DNA of 64,000 bases from an uncultured Bacilli bacterium (GTDB lineage Bacteria > Bacillota_I > Bacilli_A > RF39 > UBA660). The position numbers and the translations under genes were made by a program. How positions within the stretch are numbered: position 1 is the stretch's first letter; each line of letters begins with the position of its first letter. Of this stretch, positions 1-9,065 are shown piece by piece. The DNA lies in the NCBI GenBank assembly GCA_934101495.1, contig CAKORG010000001.1, positions 1-64,000 of the forward strand, in the 5' to 3' direction. The notes under the pieces are model-generated. The model saw only the letters and a list, made by a program, of their open reading frames with translations, made no database searches and had not been told where the DNA came from.

Positions 1-375
1 AAGATGCATGGTATTGCTGGGGAAAACTTACTTATCCTTCTTGAATCTAGACTTGATAACATGGTTTATCGTCTAGGTATGGCTAGAACTAGAAGAAGTG
101 CTCGTCAAATTGTTAATCATGGACATATTTTAGTAAATGGTGAAAAGGTTGATATTCCTTCTTATACTACTAAAGTTGGTGATATAATTTCTGTTAAAGA
201 AAATTCTATGAACCATCCAGCTATCCTTGATGCAATTGAACAAAAGAGAACTGTTCCAGCTTTTCTAGAAATGGATGAAAAGAAATTAACTGGTAAATAT
301 GTTAGACTTCCTGAAAGAAGTGAACTTAATCCAGAAATTAATGAACAACTTATCGTTGAATTCTACAACAGATAG
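1..375 (+). CDS. rpsD: 30S ribosomal protein S4, C-terminal part (5' end outside window)
   Basis: S4 is a primary assembly protein of the 30S subunit. The visible 124 residues hold the S4 RNA-binding domain ([19 protein letters not shown], followed by VNG and the GD turn) and the typical C-terminal end with [11 protein letters not shown]. Full S4 is about 200 residues, so roughly the first 75 lie upstream of base 1; the frame is open from base 1 and the first ATG at 4 is internal. A hairpin terminator follows at once, so rpsD looks like the last or only gene of its transcript, as usual in Bacillota. Identification is firm. Confidence 0.97.
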   Translation, partial: KMHGIAGENLLILLESRLDNMVYRLGMARTRRSARQIVNHGHILVNGEKVDIPSYTTKVGDIISVKENSMNHPAILDAIEQKRTVPAFLEMDEKKLTGKYVRLPERSELNPEINEQLIVEFYNR

Positions 376-381
376 TATGTT

Positions 382-414
382 AAAAACCAAAAGGTTATTA
401 TTCCTTTTGGTTTT
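382..414. terminator. Bidirectional intrinsic terminator between rpsD and yfmH
   Basis: Perfect 8-bp stem CCAAAAGG (387-394) / CCTTTTGG (403-410), flanked by A5 on the left and T4 on the right. It therefore works for rpsD on plus and for the convergent peptidase operon on minus, whose stop codon (398-400) lies in the loop. Confidence 0.8.
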
Positions 415-1681
415 CTTTTGGCATAAACACATTTATTGACATGTTATCAGTATCTATTATTTTAATTAAGTTTTCTAAATCTTCTATAGTTTCTTCTTCA
501 AGTATTTCTTTCAAATTAGTTATTATCTTGCCATTATTTAAAATATCGTCTTGTAATCTATAGCTTACATTTTCAATATCTTCATAATCAAGGATGAGTG
601 TTGCAATAGCTGCATTCTTTTTTCTTTTGAAATCTATTTCATTAACACTTAAATTATTTAATTTATTATTTACTCTTTTAATTAATTCTTCTTTAAAGTT
701 TGTTGTTGAGGTAATTGTTATTACAAAAGTATCATCATATATGTCATTTGTAGCTGATAAGCTTTGAACAATCCCCTTTTCTATTAGTTCTTCTCTAAAG
801 TCTGATGTTGCACCAAAATTGATATTAAATAAAAGATTTGTTAATATCTTAAGTTCTAATTTAGAGTAATCTTTAAATCTATTCATATCCATTTTAATAG
901 TAAATTTTACTTGAGGATATGTTAAATTTATTTCTTCTTCCGTATAATTCTTAGTTACTTTTCTTGGTTCATTTTCTTTGATTACTACTGGATTTAAATA
1001 TTCTTTAAATTCTTTTTTAGATAAGTTTTCTTCAACTATACTTGCCATTTCATATGGATTAAAATTACCCGTAATAGTTAAAAACATATTTTTAGGATGA
1101 TAAAAGGCATCATAAGCAAGTTTTACATCATCAAGTGTTATGCTTTCAACTTCTTCGGGTGTACCTGTGATAGTATTTCGATACTTTGATTTTTGTAAAG
1201 TATTTTTTAATGTATGAAAGAACACTATGCTATACGGATCATCTATTCCCATGTTGGCTTCTTCAACAATTATTCCCTTTTCTTTAGCTATATTTTTCTT
1301 TGTAAAATATGGTGTATAAACAAAATCAAGTAATTCTTCTAGATTTTCTTTTTTATTTTTAGTTGCAAATACTAAGTATGATGTATAATCAAATGTTGTA
1401 AAGGCATTTGAGTCTCCGCCGATTTTATAAAACTTATCATGAGCTGTTGTTTCTTCATCAACATTAAATTTAACATGTTCAAGAAAATGAGCAAGTCCAT
1501 TTGGTACTTCATATGTTTTCTTTCCTATTTTAAATTTAGTATGAACTGAACCATATTTTACTGATAATGCTCCATACATACTACTTATTTTTTCATTAAC
1601 CCACATATATACTTTAAGACCAGTTTTTGTTTCATAAACATATATTGTTTCATTTAATCCTTTTAGTTTTAACTCTTCCAT
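398..1681 (-). CDS. yfmH: M16 family metallopeptidase, YfmH-like
   Basis: 427-residue M16 (pitrilysin/insulinase) zinc peptidase. The inverted zinc motif HxxEH is intact as HFLEH at about residues 65-69, and the downstream Glu ligand lies in the IIVEEANMG stretch near residue 140. The length equals one two-domain M16 half-barrel, so it probably pairs with the inactive homologue encoded immediately upstream (1681-2946, sharing one base). In B. subtilis the corresponding pair YfmF/YfmH is linked to modification of elongation factor P; whether that holds here is inference. Last gene of a five-gene minus-strand operon. Confidence 0.85.
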   Translation of the reverse strand: MEELKLKGLNETIYVYETKTGLKVYMWVNEKISSMYGALSVKYGSVHTKFKIGKKTYEVPNGLAHFLEHVKFNVDEETTAHDKFYKIGGDSNAFTTFDYTSYLVFATKNKKENLEELLDFVYTPYFTKKNIAKEKGIIVEEANMGIDDPYSIVFFHTLKNTLQKSKYRNTITGTPEEVESITLDDVKLAYDAFYHPKNMFLTITGNFNPYEMASIVEENLSKKEFKEYLNPVVIKENEPRKVTKNYTEEEINLTYPQVKFTIKMDMNRFKDYSKLELKILTNLLFNINFGATSDFREELIEKGIVQSLSATNDIYDDTFVITITSTTNFKEELIKRVNNKLNNLSVNEIDFKRKKNAAIATLILDYEDIENVSYRLQDDILNNGKIITNLKEILEEETIEDLENLIKIIDTDNMSINVFMPKENQKE

Positions 1682-2946
1682 TATTTATTTCTCCCTTCTA
1701 GGGTAAATATCGTATTTAATTTTACTTTCTTAGCAACATTTATAACATCTTCTTTTTTAATATTTTTAAACATTTCTATCCTTTCTTCAGGCATTGGTAA
1801 GTTGTCAAATTCATGAAATACATAATTATTTATAATAGAAACAGTATTATCCTGTGCCATATCTAAAGATATTATCATATTATTAATTGCATCTTTAAGT
1901 TCTTCTTCAGTAAAATTACCAGCTTGCATATTTTTTAATTCTTTTTTTACAAGGGATGTAGCTTTTTTTACATTTGCTTGTTCTAAAGAAATATGCACAA
2001 GTAATAACTTATCATACTTTAAATACATGCTACTTATAGCATAACACAAACTATTTTTTTCTCTGATGCTTTGATATAGTTTTGATGTAAGACCACCATT
2101 TCCATATAAATAATTAAACACATTGAAAGTAATATTTTTTTCTATTTCTGTTAAATTTTTTAAATTAAATATCATTACTAAATTAGCTTGAACATTATCA
2201 GATGTTATGCTTTTAACTACTAATCTTTTAATTTCTTTATTATCTACCATTAAATCTAGTTTATTTTCAATAATATATCTATTTTTAAAATATTTCTTTA
2301 TTAATGAAACGGTATCATCCATTTCTAAATTGCCTATTAAGAATATATCTACCTTAAAATTCTTTCTTAAATTTCGATAAGTTTTATATAAACTTGATGG
2401 AGTTATTTTCTCTAAACTTTCTAGAGTACCTAAAAGTTCGTAAGATGTCGGAGTATTAGTATTCATAGCTTTAAAAGCTTCTTTAATACTTTGTTTCATT
2501 GGATTTTCTTTTAAGCTGTTAATTTCTCTTTTAAGTCTTTCTTTTACTATATTAAATGTTTTTAAATCAAATTCATCATTAGTTACATTCGGATTTTCTA
2601 TAATATCAAATAATGTTTTAATTACCTCTTCAACATAACTTTTATCATTTATATAATTTGGATTAATAAAATCTAGTGATACATGAAAATCAAGAACATT
2701 TCCCACTCTCAAAGTAGTGGCATAAACTATTATTTTGTAAAGTTCTTCAAATCTTGTAATTAAATCTTTCTTACGTGGGTATGTTTTACTAGACTGACTT
2801 AACATATCAGCTAAAAAAGAATAAGCTCCCATTTCTTCTTTATTTGCAATATCTCTAAATATTACTTCGACATGACTAGTTTTAAATTTATCTGTTTTAA
2901 TTGTGTGTACATCAAAAGAATTACAGTTATAAGTTTTATATTTCAT
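1681..2946 (-). CDS. yfmF: M16 family peptidase-like protein without zinc motif, YfmF-like
   Basis: 421 residues with M16 fold features, such as a TSKLYQSIREKNSLCYAIS segment (the substrate-side R/Y region of M16 subunits) near residues 285-310. At the place where HxxEH should stand it reads YSFLADMLSQ, so all zinc ligands are missing. It is the catalytically inactive partner expected for the active YfmH-like protein, and the genes share their stop/start base. It overlaps the upstream HD-domain gene by 11 bases. The dead-plus-active pairing is seen directly; a role in EF-P modification is known only for B. subtilis homologues. Confidence 0.82.
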   Translation of the reverse strand: MKYKTYNCNSFDVHTIKTDKFKTSHVEVIFRDIANKEEMGAYSFLADMLSQSSKTYPRKKDLITRFEELYKIIVYATTLRVGNVLDFHVSLDFINPNYINDKSYVEEVIKTLFDIIENPNVTNDEFDLKTFNIVKERLKREINSLKENPMKQSIKEAFKAMNTNTPTSYELLGTLESLEKITPSSLYKTYRNLRKNFKVDIFLIGNLEMDDTVSLIKKYFKNRYIIENKLDLMVDNKEIKRLVVKSITSDNVQANLVMIFNLKNLTEIEKNITFNVFNYLYGNGGLTSKLYQSIREKNSLCYAISSMYLKYDKLLLVHISLEQANVKKATSLVKKELKNMQAGNFTEEELKDAINNMIISLDMAQDNTVSIINNYVFHEFDNLPMPEERIEMFKNIKKEDVINVAKKVKLNTIFTLEGRNK

Positions 2947-4045
2947 TTTGCACCTCTGTATTATTATGTTTAGTTTTTAAAATTTTATTATATTCTTTTA
3001 ATGTATAATCATCTGTCATACCTGCAATATAATCAATTACTATTCTTTCGCTACTATTTTTCTTATATTCTTCACTCATATTACTTAAATAAGACTTAAT
3101 TATATTACTTTCTTTATTATTAGTTTTTAAATCTTCCATATATGTATCAAATAAAGTATTTATCATCGTTTTCAAAAGATTTCTTTCTTCATCTGTATAA
3201 GCTTTATAATAAATATTTTTATAATTAAAATCTTTTAAATCACTTATAGCTTTATAAACATTTTCACTTAATTTTATATAGTTTTTACCTTCACTATTTT
3301 TTATTATATCATTTATAATAGTACTAACTATTTCACTATTATTTTTTCCTAAAACTTTAGTTATATTTTCTGGTACATCTTCCCATTTTAAAAGTTTCAT
3401 TCTAATTGCATCATCTATGTCACGACCTAAGTATGCAATTAAATCACTAATTCTTACTACACAACCTTCCAAAGTCATCGGTGAAAGCTTTTTACATGCA
3501 TCTTTATCTTTATAAGTACGTTCATATTCTTTTAAAAATTCTTGCTTGCTTTTTTTGCATGGCTTATATATGCCTTCCACGATTTCTCCATTATGACAAA
3601 GAATTGCATCTAATGTTTGTAATGTTATATTTTTACCATTTCCATAATTTTCAATATTCATTAAAAGTCTAACACTATGAACATTGTGATTAAAATATCC
3701 ACATCCATTTTTTAAACTTATTTCATTTAATATTGCTTCACCAACATGACCAAATGGTGTATGTCCTAAATCGTGACCAAGTGCACCTGCTTCAATTAAA
3801 TCTTCATTTAAACCAAGGCTCCTACCTAATGTTCTAGCTATTTTACTAACATATAAAACATGTATCATTCTTTTAGTTAAATGATCATTATCTTTAAAAG
3901 AAAATACTTGTGTTTTATCCATATATCTTGCAAATGCTAAAGAATATAGTATTTTGTCTATATCCCTGAAAAAAGGTGTCCTAAAATCACTTTCAATTTT
4001 ATCAAAATATATTGCTTCTTCATTTTTACATGCGTACATATTCAT
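2936..4045 (-). CDS. HD-domain dNTP triphosphohydrolase-like protein (dGTPase family)
   Basis: 369-residue HD phosphohydrolase of the Dgt type, which removes triphosphate from dNTPs. The metal-binding residues are visible: His in KRMIHVLYVSKIAR, the HD pair in ALGHDLGHTPFGHVGEAIL (about residues 88-106), and the distal Asp in VRISDLIAYLGRDIDDA. It has the shorter length of the Gram-positive deoxyguanosinetriphosphatase-like clade (E. coli Dgt is about 500 residues). It overlaps the upstream radical SAM gene by four bases (ATGA type) and yfmF by 11, so translation is probably coupled. Substrate preference cannot be read from sequence. Confidence 0.85.
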   Translation of the reverse strand: MNMYACKNEEAIYFDKIESDFRTPFFRDIDKILYSLAFARYMDKTQVFSFKDNDHLTKRMIHVLYVSKIARTLGRSLGLNEDLIEAGALGHDLGHTPFGHVGEAILNEISLKNGCGYFNHNVHSVRLLMNIENYGNGKNITLQTLDAILCHNGEIVEGIYKPCKKSKQEFLKEYERTYKDKDACKKLSPMTLEGCVVRISDLIAYLGRDIDDAIRMKLLKWEDVPENITKVLGKNNSEIVSTIINDIIKNSEGKNYIKLSENVYKAISDLKDFNYKNIYYKAYTDEERNLLKTMINTLFDTYMEDLKTNNKESNIIKSYLSNMSEEYKKNSSERIVIDYIAGMTDDYTLKEYNKILKTKHNNTEVQNEI

Positions 4046-4839
4046 ATTTTACCTCCATCTTTATTTAATTTATCTATAAAACCACAATGCTTACATAATG
4101 GTTCTATTAATTTTTGCTTTTTAAAACCATTCATCATATTTTGGCATCTCTCACTGTTTATTATGTCTTCTAAATTATTTTCAAAAATATTCCCTAAGTT
4201 TATATTACCATTTCCATCTAAACAGCAAGGAATAACTGTGCCATCTACTAAAATACCTATGTGATCTTTTAAAGCATAACATTTACCATTTGTTTTACAA
4301 ATATTATTATTTAAATCTGGCCAAGTAAATTCTTCATCAAAATCTATAAAAACATTTTCTTCAAGCTTTCTAGAACCATCTATTTTTACATTGTATTTTC
4401 TCTCTAGAATCTTTATTATTTCATCATTTTTACCTGTCCATAATCTATAATTTATGTAGGTATATTTTTTCAATTCATCTGTTACTTCAAATATATTTTC
4501 TAAATATTTTTCTTTTTCCTTCTGATTACTATGAAGTGATATATTTATTTGTCTTATGTTTTTATTATCTTTAATATTTTTTATTAAATAGCCATTTGTG
4601 GTAATATTTACATAAAAATCTTTACTTGCTTCATCTATAAATTCATTTATACGTGGATGCAAAAGAGGCTCTCCGAGAACATGAAAATACAAATATTTAG
4701 TATATCCCTTTATTTTATTTAAAATTATTTTAAATTCATCTATTGTCATAAATTTAGGTGTGCGTTTATTATGAATACAAAAACTACAATTAAGGTTACA
4801 ATTATTGGTTATTTCTATATATATCTTTTTATACTTCAT
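4042..4839 (-). CDS. Radical SAM protein with SPASM domain
   Basis: 265 residues. The N-terminal CNLNCSFC (CxxxCxxC) binds the radical-SAM 4Fe-4S cluster, and the GEPLLHP stretch is the SAM-binding GGE-like motif. The C-terminal half has the SPASM pattern: C, then VDGTVIPCCLD, LGNIFE and a final CKHCGF, which binds auxiliary clusters. SPASM enzymes mostly modify peptides or proteins, but no precursor-peptide gene is evident nearby; the 71-residue upstream protein is a membrane protein, not a typical leader peptide. Overlaps both neighbours by four bases. Substrate unknown. Confidence 0.85.
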   Translation of the reverse strand: MKYKKIYIEITNNCNLNCSFCIHNKRTPKFMTIDEFKIILNKIKGYTKYLYFHVLGEPLLHPRINEFIDEASKDFYVNITTNGYLIKNIKDNKNIRQINISLHSNQKEKEKYLENIFEVTDELKKYTYINYRLWTGKNDEIIKILERKYNVKIDGSRKLEENVFIDFDEEFTWPDLNNNICKTNGKCYALKDHIGILVDGTVIPCCLDGNGNINLGNIFENNLEDIINSERCQNMMNGFKKQKLIEPLCKHCGFIDKLNKDGGKI

Positions 4840-5051
4840 AGAAAGAATAATATATCTATTTTCTCCATTATTTCTTCATTAAATAAATTTGTTAACCTTA
4901 GTATTCTTATTGATAACGCTATTATAAAATATATACTTGCTATACATAATATTAAACCTACTACACCTTTAATTTTAAAAATTAGTTCAATTATTAAAAT
5001 AAATACACTAATAAGTAACATTACACTATATTTTTTTACATCTTCGTTCAT
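4836..5051 (-). CDS. Small membrane protein of unknown function
   Basis: 71 residues. Two hydrophobic helices (about residues 10-25 and 28-49) are followed by a basic stretch and a short amphipathic end. It has a good ribosome site (AAAGAGG seven bases before the ATG) and overlaps the radical SAM gene by four bases, which supports it as the real first gene of the five-gene operon. I do not recognise the family. A consensus-like promoter lies just upstream. Confidence 0.65.
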   Translation of the reverse strand: MNEDVKKYSVMLLISVFILIIELIFKIKGVVGLILCIASIYFIIALSIRILRLTNLFNEEIMEKIDILFFL

Positions 5052-5075
5052 ATTTACCTCTTTCTTGTAATTATT

Positions 5076-5104
5076 ATTTTATACTAATTTATTACTTAAA
5101 GCAA
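5076..5104 (-). promoter_or_regulatory. Sigma-A-type promoter of the 5051-398 operon
   Basis: On the minus strand: -35 TTGCTT (5099-5104), 17-bp spacer, -10 TAAAAT (5076-5081). It sits about 25 bases upstream of the first ATG of the five-gene operon and just downstream of the terminator of the preceding gene. Confidence 0.55.
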
Positions 5105-5114
5105 TATATAGAAA

Positions 5115-5137
5115 GAAAAAAACAGAGCTTAAGCTCT
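5115..5137 (-). terminator. Intrinsic terminator after the acidic membrane protein
   Basis: Minus-strand hairpin AGAGC-TTAA-GCTCT (5124-5137) followed by a G and a T-run (5115-5122). It overlaps the stop codon of the 5136-5960 gene and separates that gene from the next operon. Confidence 0.75.
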
Positions 5138-5960
5138 ATTTTAATTCGTATACTTCACCACTTGCATGATCTAAAAGACTTGGTTTTTCAGTTTTTTCTT
5201 CATTTATTAGTGGTTTTTGTTCTTCTTCATCTTTTTTTAATGTTGGTAAATCCATTTCTTCATCATCATCTTCAATTATAAATGTCTTAATAAGGGGTTC
5301 AGTTTTTTCTTCTTTTTCTGGAAGTTTTGTTACTACTTCTTCTTCATTATTATTATTTTTATTTTCTTCTGTTTTGTTAACAAATACTGAACTAAATATT
5401 TGAGGACTTGGTTTAAATATTGGCTTTTCTTCTTTTGGTTCTTCTTTTACTTCCGGAATATCAATCTTGTCAAATTCATTTTTGATTGCTTCTAGGTTAC
5501 TTAAGCCGCTTTCAAGTTGTTCATCTTTTTCATCTAATTTTATTTCTGGTAATTCACTAATACTAATTGGACTTTCTTCTTCCTCATGGTCACTAAATAA
5601 TGGTTTGCTAACCTTTACTTCAACATTTTCTTTTGGAAGTTCAATTTCTTCTTCAGTATCTTCAAAACTTGGTTTAAATTCAGTAACTGTTACTTCTTCA
5701 TTCACTGTTTCAATTGGTTTTATTTCTTCTTTTTCTTGTGGTTTTGTTTCTTCCTTAACTTCAAGTTTAGCTGGAGCTTCCTCTTCTTTTTTGAATGTAT
5801 CTAACTCTATTTTTTGTAGTCTTTTTGTTTCTTCTAATTTTTCATCCTTTTTACCAAAGAAAAATACTATCACAAAAAGTATGATTAAAATTACTAGAGC
5901 TATTGTTAAATACAAAGTAAAATTATCATTTTGATATAATTCATAAATGAAATCTTTCAT
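5136..5960 (-). CDS. Single-pass membrane protein with long acidic (Glu/Lys-rich) tail
   Basis: 274 residues. One N-terminal transmembrane helix (about residues 15-35, NFTLYLTIALVILIILF) is followed by a basic stop-transfer KK and some 230 residues of low-complexity Glu/Lys/Pro sequence without recognisable domain. Topology suggests a long charged, probably disordered cytoplasmic tail. I chose the ATG at 5960: AGAGG is seven bases before it, whereas the GTG at 5972 overlaps that same Shine-Dalgarno. Function unknown. The Glu-rich tail resembles disordered linkers of membrane-bound division or sporulation proteins, but nothing here identifies it. Confidence 0.75.
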   Translation of the reverse strand: MKDFIYELYQNDNFTLYLTIALVILIILFVIVFFFGKKDEKLEETKRLQKIELDTFKKEEEAPAKLEVKEETKPQEKEEIKPIETVNEEVTVTEFKPSFEDTEEEIELPKENVEVKVSKPLFSDHEEEESPISISELPEIKLDEKDEQLESGLSNLEAIKNEFDKIDIPEVKEEPKEEKPIFKPSPQIFSSVFVNKTEENKNNNNEEEVVTKLPEKEEKTEPLIKTFIIEDDDEEMDLPTLKKDEEEQKPLINEEKTEKPSLLDHASGEVYELK

Positions 5961-5993
5961 AATAAATTGCACCTCTTTATTCTTATATATTAA

Positions 5994-6022
5994 ATATTAT
6001 CAAAATATTCCTAAAATGTAAA
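5994..6022 (-). promoter_or_regulatory. Promoter of the acidic membrane protein gene
   Basis: Minus strand: -35 TTTACA (6017-6022), 17-bp spacer ending in TGA (extended -10), -10 TAATAT (5994-5999). It starts a monocistronic transcript. Confidence 0.55.
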
Positions 6023-6070
6023 TATGTTTTCAAAAATTTTACAATTATTTTGCGTTATTTTTAAGTTAAC

Positions 6071-6100
6071 AAAAAACAAGACTTACACTAGGCAAGTCTT
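6071..6100 (-). terminator. Second of two tandem terminators after the yihY-like gene
   Basis: Minus-strand stem AAGACTT / AAGTCTT (6078-6084 with 6094-6100) followed by G and T6 (6071-6076). It lies about 60 bases beyond a first terminator and would catch read-through. Confidence 0.65.
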
Positions 6101-6154
6101 ATTTGAATATTACTCCTCAATATATTTTAGGTAAATTAATACTAGAGTTATATC

Positions 6155-6198
6155 GAAGAAAAAATCATGTACATAAGTAATACCCGTAGTACATGATT
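6155..6198 (-). terminator. Intrinsic terminator of the 9553-6209 operon
   Basis: Perfect 10-bp stem AATCATGTAC (6163-6172) / GTACATGATT (6189-6198) followed on the minus strand by a T-rich run. It ends the transcript carrying the YihY-like, GGDEF and 162-residue membrane proteins. Confidence 0.8.
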
Positions 6199-6208
6199 AT
6201 ATTATTCT

Positions 6209-7063
6209 CTATTTTACTGGATTTATAGTTCCAGTTTTTTCTAATTCTATTTCTTCTTTGCGATAATTAAGAGCCATCCCTATTGTAAAAGCATAGGCAA
6301 GAAGATAAAACCAAAACATTAAAATAACTATATTAGCTAGTCCTCCATAAAATGTTGTATAATGAGCTAAATTATTTATATAGTATGAATAAATATATGT
6401 AATAATTACCCATGAAAATGTTGTAAATAAAGCTCCATAACCTACATTTTTACTTCTTACCTTTTTATTTGGGGCCATAGTATAAAGTATTTTAATAAAG
6501 AAATACATTATAAGCCAAGTAATTGGGCCTTGCAAGAATGTTATTATCATTGATACATTATCTGTTACATTACTATTTAAATCAACAAATTTAAATAATT
6601 CTATTATTTTAGTACCAAAAACTGGCACTATTAACATGAATATAAATAGTAAAACTAATACAAATGTCATTATTAATGCTTTTAGTCTTCTTCTAAAAAA
6701 GCCTTCTTGTTTTTCACCATAAATAGTATTTGATGTAATAATGATTGATGCTGGTCCATTTGACGCTATAAAGTAACCAATGATTACTACTAGAAAGAAG
6801 CCAATTCCTTTTTCATTACTTGATGTTGTTGCAAGAAGCATGCTTGCTATATCACTGGAAAAAGCTGAACCTATAAAGTCATATATTACATCAGTTGATA
6901 AGTTAAGAAGTGCTGCTTCATAACTTATCAGTGTAATAGTTGGCACAATGGCTAGAACAAAGAAGTAAGCTAGTTGACCTGGCAATATAGCCATTTCTGG
7001 TTTAAATAAAACTTTTTTAAAGTTTTCATAAAACTCTTTTAGTTCTAGTTTAAGCTTCTTCAT
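6209..7063 (-). CDS. YihY/BrkB-family inner membrane protein
   Basis: 284 residues with about six hydrophobic helices, matching the YihY/virulence-factor BrkB family (once misnamed RNase BN). Family marks include the early FKPEMAILPGQLAYFFVLAIVP-type segment (here split around residues 20-40) and the late YYINNLAHYTTFYGGLANI stretch before the last helices. Function of the family is unsettled; some members are linked to envelope transport. The start overlaps the upstream sensor gene by 14 bases, indicating coupled translation. Confidence 0.8.
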   Translation of the reverse strand: MKKLKLELKEFYENFKKVLFKPEMAILPGQLAYFFVLAIVPTITLISYEAALLNLSTDVIYDFIGSAFSSDIASMLLATTSSNEKGIGFFLVVIIGYFIASNGPASIIITSNTIYGEKQEGFFRRRLKALIMTFVLVLLFIFMLIVPVFGTKIIELFKFVDLNSNVTDNVSMIITFLQGPITWLIMYFFIKILYTMAPNKKVRSKNVGYGALFTTFSWVIITYIYSYYINNLAHYTTFYGGLANIVILMFWFYLLAYAFTIGMALNYRKEEIELEKTGTINPVK

Positions 7064-9065
7064 TGCTATTATTATCCTTATTTTTCTTCATGTCTTCCAC
7101 TGCTTCATTTAGAGCATCTTCAATAGTTTTGATATCATCAAGTATCATACTATAACCAAATTCCGCGCCGAATTCATATGGAAGTTTTTTAATTTCTTTA
7201 TTTAATTTAAAGATATAATTACTTACTTGTTTTTGACTATAACCCACTAGATAAATTACAAATTCATTACCATCAGTACGCATTACTTCACTATTATCAA
7301 GTTGAGTTTTAACAAGTATATTAGCTAAAGCTTTAATTTGTTTATCTCCTTCATTATATCCATATAAATCATTAATTTCTTGAATTTTATTTAAATCAAC
7401 CACTACGATTGTTTGAGGATAAATTGTATTGTTATTCCATGTTTCTATATTTTCATTTAAGAAATTTCTATTCTTTAAGCTAGTTAATTGGTCAATAAAT
7501 TTCATTTTATCATCTTTTTTGATTTTTCTAGCAATAATTATTTTCTTACTTTTTTTGAAAACTACGAGGATTATAGCTGCTACTAAAATAACTATATATA
7601 GAATATATTCAGCAATTTTAGTTATCATTCCTCCACTTTTAACAGTTTCTTGATGATTTAAAAGTCCTTCAATAACCATTTCATTTTCATCAGATATGTC
7701 TATATACTTATTTAAAAGCTTATATAAAGCACTATTTGTTTTAACTTTAAATGTGTAATTATTTAAAATATAATCAGTATATCTAGTACTATAATTATCT
7801 AGTTTGTTTTCACTATAATAATCAAATGTATTTTTATCTATTATTAGATTAACATTCTTTTTATTTAATTTAAATAATTCTTTGGTAGTGCTAAATGTTT
7901 TAACATTAATACCTTCGATAGTTTTTATATAATCATATATTTTACTATTTTCTTGAACATATACATTTTTTTCAATTAAAGAATTAATTGATTTAATAAC
8001 AGTGTTATTACTCTTTGGAAGTGCTATAACATATTCAATATTAAGTCCACTTGTTTGATAAAATTCATCTGTGAAATTATAATAATTAAAGTATAAATCT
8101 ACTTCATTATTTTTTATTGCTTTAGTAAACTTATTAAAGTTTTTATATTTAGAAAAATTAAATTCAACACCTGCAAAATTACTAAATTTACTTAAGTATA
8201 CTGCTACTATACCGCCATATTTGCCACCCATTATTACTTCATAAGGAGAAGCATTAACAAAGCCATAATTATATGTTACACTTTGCATACTATCTACTTC
8301 AGTATCAGTTATATTCATATTTTGAGTAAATGATTTAAATAAATTCTTATTATAAACATCATTAAATTTATTTTTCCACTTATTATAATATTTTGTTAAA
8401 ATACTAGATAGTTTGTCATCACTTACACTCAATGTAAAATATTTTTTGATATCACTAAAATGATATACAACTTTATAATCTTTACTTAAATAAACATCCA
8501 AATATTCCATTAAAGGAACAAGCATGTAGTTACCTTCACCATTCATATTTTCAATTAGTTCATCACGTGACTCAAATTGGGTAAATGATACATTAGTTGC
8601 TTTTTTAATATATTTTGATACATAACTCAAATCAGATGATAAAATACCTATTGTTTTACCATTTAAGTTTTCTTCACTTGCTACTAAATCACTTGTTTTA
8701 CTAACTAATACATAATGGTCTGTATAAAAAACTATATCATTATCGTTAGTACTTGTTTTTTCATTAAAAGTAATTCCACTTGGATTATTACCAACATTAA
8801 ATGTTATGGGATTGATAGTAAGTTCATATTCTTTTTCAAAACTATCAATGAAGTCATAGAAAACTCCACTACCATCTTTACCAAACACATTAACATTATT
8901 AATAACATTAATATTTTGAATTGTACCTATACTTTCATTAACCCAGTTTCTTTCTGCAACTGTTAATTTATTTTTATCATTTAATAATGTGTATAGAAGT
9001 ATTGCAGTAATAGCTACAACTAAAATACTAATAATTATAATAATTAAACTCTTCTTCTTTTTCAT
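7050..9065 (-). CDS. Membrane sensor: two periplasmic solute-binding-like domains plus degenerate GGDEF domain
   Basis: 671 residues. An N-terminal helix (about 5-27) is followed by roughly 440 extracytoplasmic residues that look like two tandem SBP_bac_3-type binding modules (first around 50-245, with a NGKTIGILSSD stretch; second around 260-465, with a NVYVQENSKIYDYI stretch). A second helix lies at about 480-505, then a GGDEF fold (FIDQLTSLKNRNFL ... VVDLNKIQEINDLYG). The signature RxGGDEF reads RTDGNEF, so it lacks the first Gly and the Asp. Diguanylate cyclase activity is therefore doubtful; GTP-binding or regulatory use is possible. Starts one base from the upstream gene. Confidence 0.75.
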   Translation of the reverse strand: MKKKKSLIIIIISILVVAITAILLYTLLNDKNKLTVAERNWVNESIGTIQNINVINNVNVFGKDGSGVFYDFIDSFEKEYELTINPITFNVGNNPSGITFNEKTSTNDNDIVFYTDHYVLVSKTSDLVASEENLNGKTIGILSSDLSYVSKYIKKATNVSFTQFESRDELIENMNGEGNYMLVPLMEYLDVYLSKDYKVVYHFSDIKKYFTLSVSDDKLSSILTKYYNKWKNKFNDVYNKNLFKSFTQNMNITDTEVDSMQSVTYNYGFVNASPYEVIMGGKYGGIVAVYLSKFSNFAGVEFNFSKYKNFNKFTKAIKNNEVDLYFNYYNFTDEFYQTSGLNIEYVIALPKSNNTVIKSINSLIEKNVYVQENSKIYDYIKTIEGINVKTFSTTKELFKLNKKNVNLIIDKNTFDYYSENKLDNYSTRYTDYILNNYTFKVKTNSALYKLLNKYIDISDENEMVIEGLLNHQETVKSGGMITKIAEYILYIVILVAAIILVVFKKSKKIIIARKIKKDDKMKFIDQLTSLKNRNFLNENIETWNNNTIYPQTIVVVDLNKIQEINDLYGYNEGDKQIKALANILVKTQLDNSEVMRTDGNEFVIYLVGYSQKQVSNYIFKLNKEIKKLPYEFGAEFGYSMILDDIKTIEDALNEAVEDMKKNKDNNSNEEA

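Noticed and set aside
5467..5934. Plus-strand 155-residue Ser/Phe-rich frame
   Set aside because: It is antisense to the Glu/Lys-rich tail of the acidic membrane protein; Glu codons read backwards give Ser/Phe. No ribosome site.
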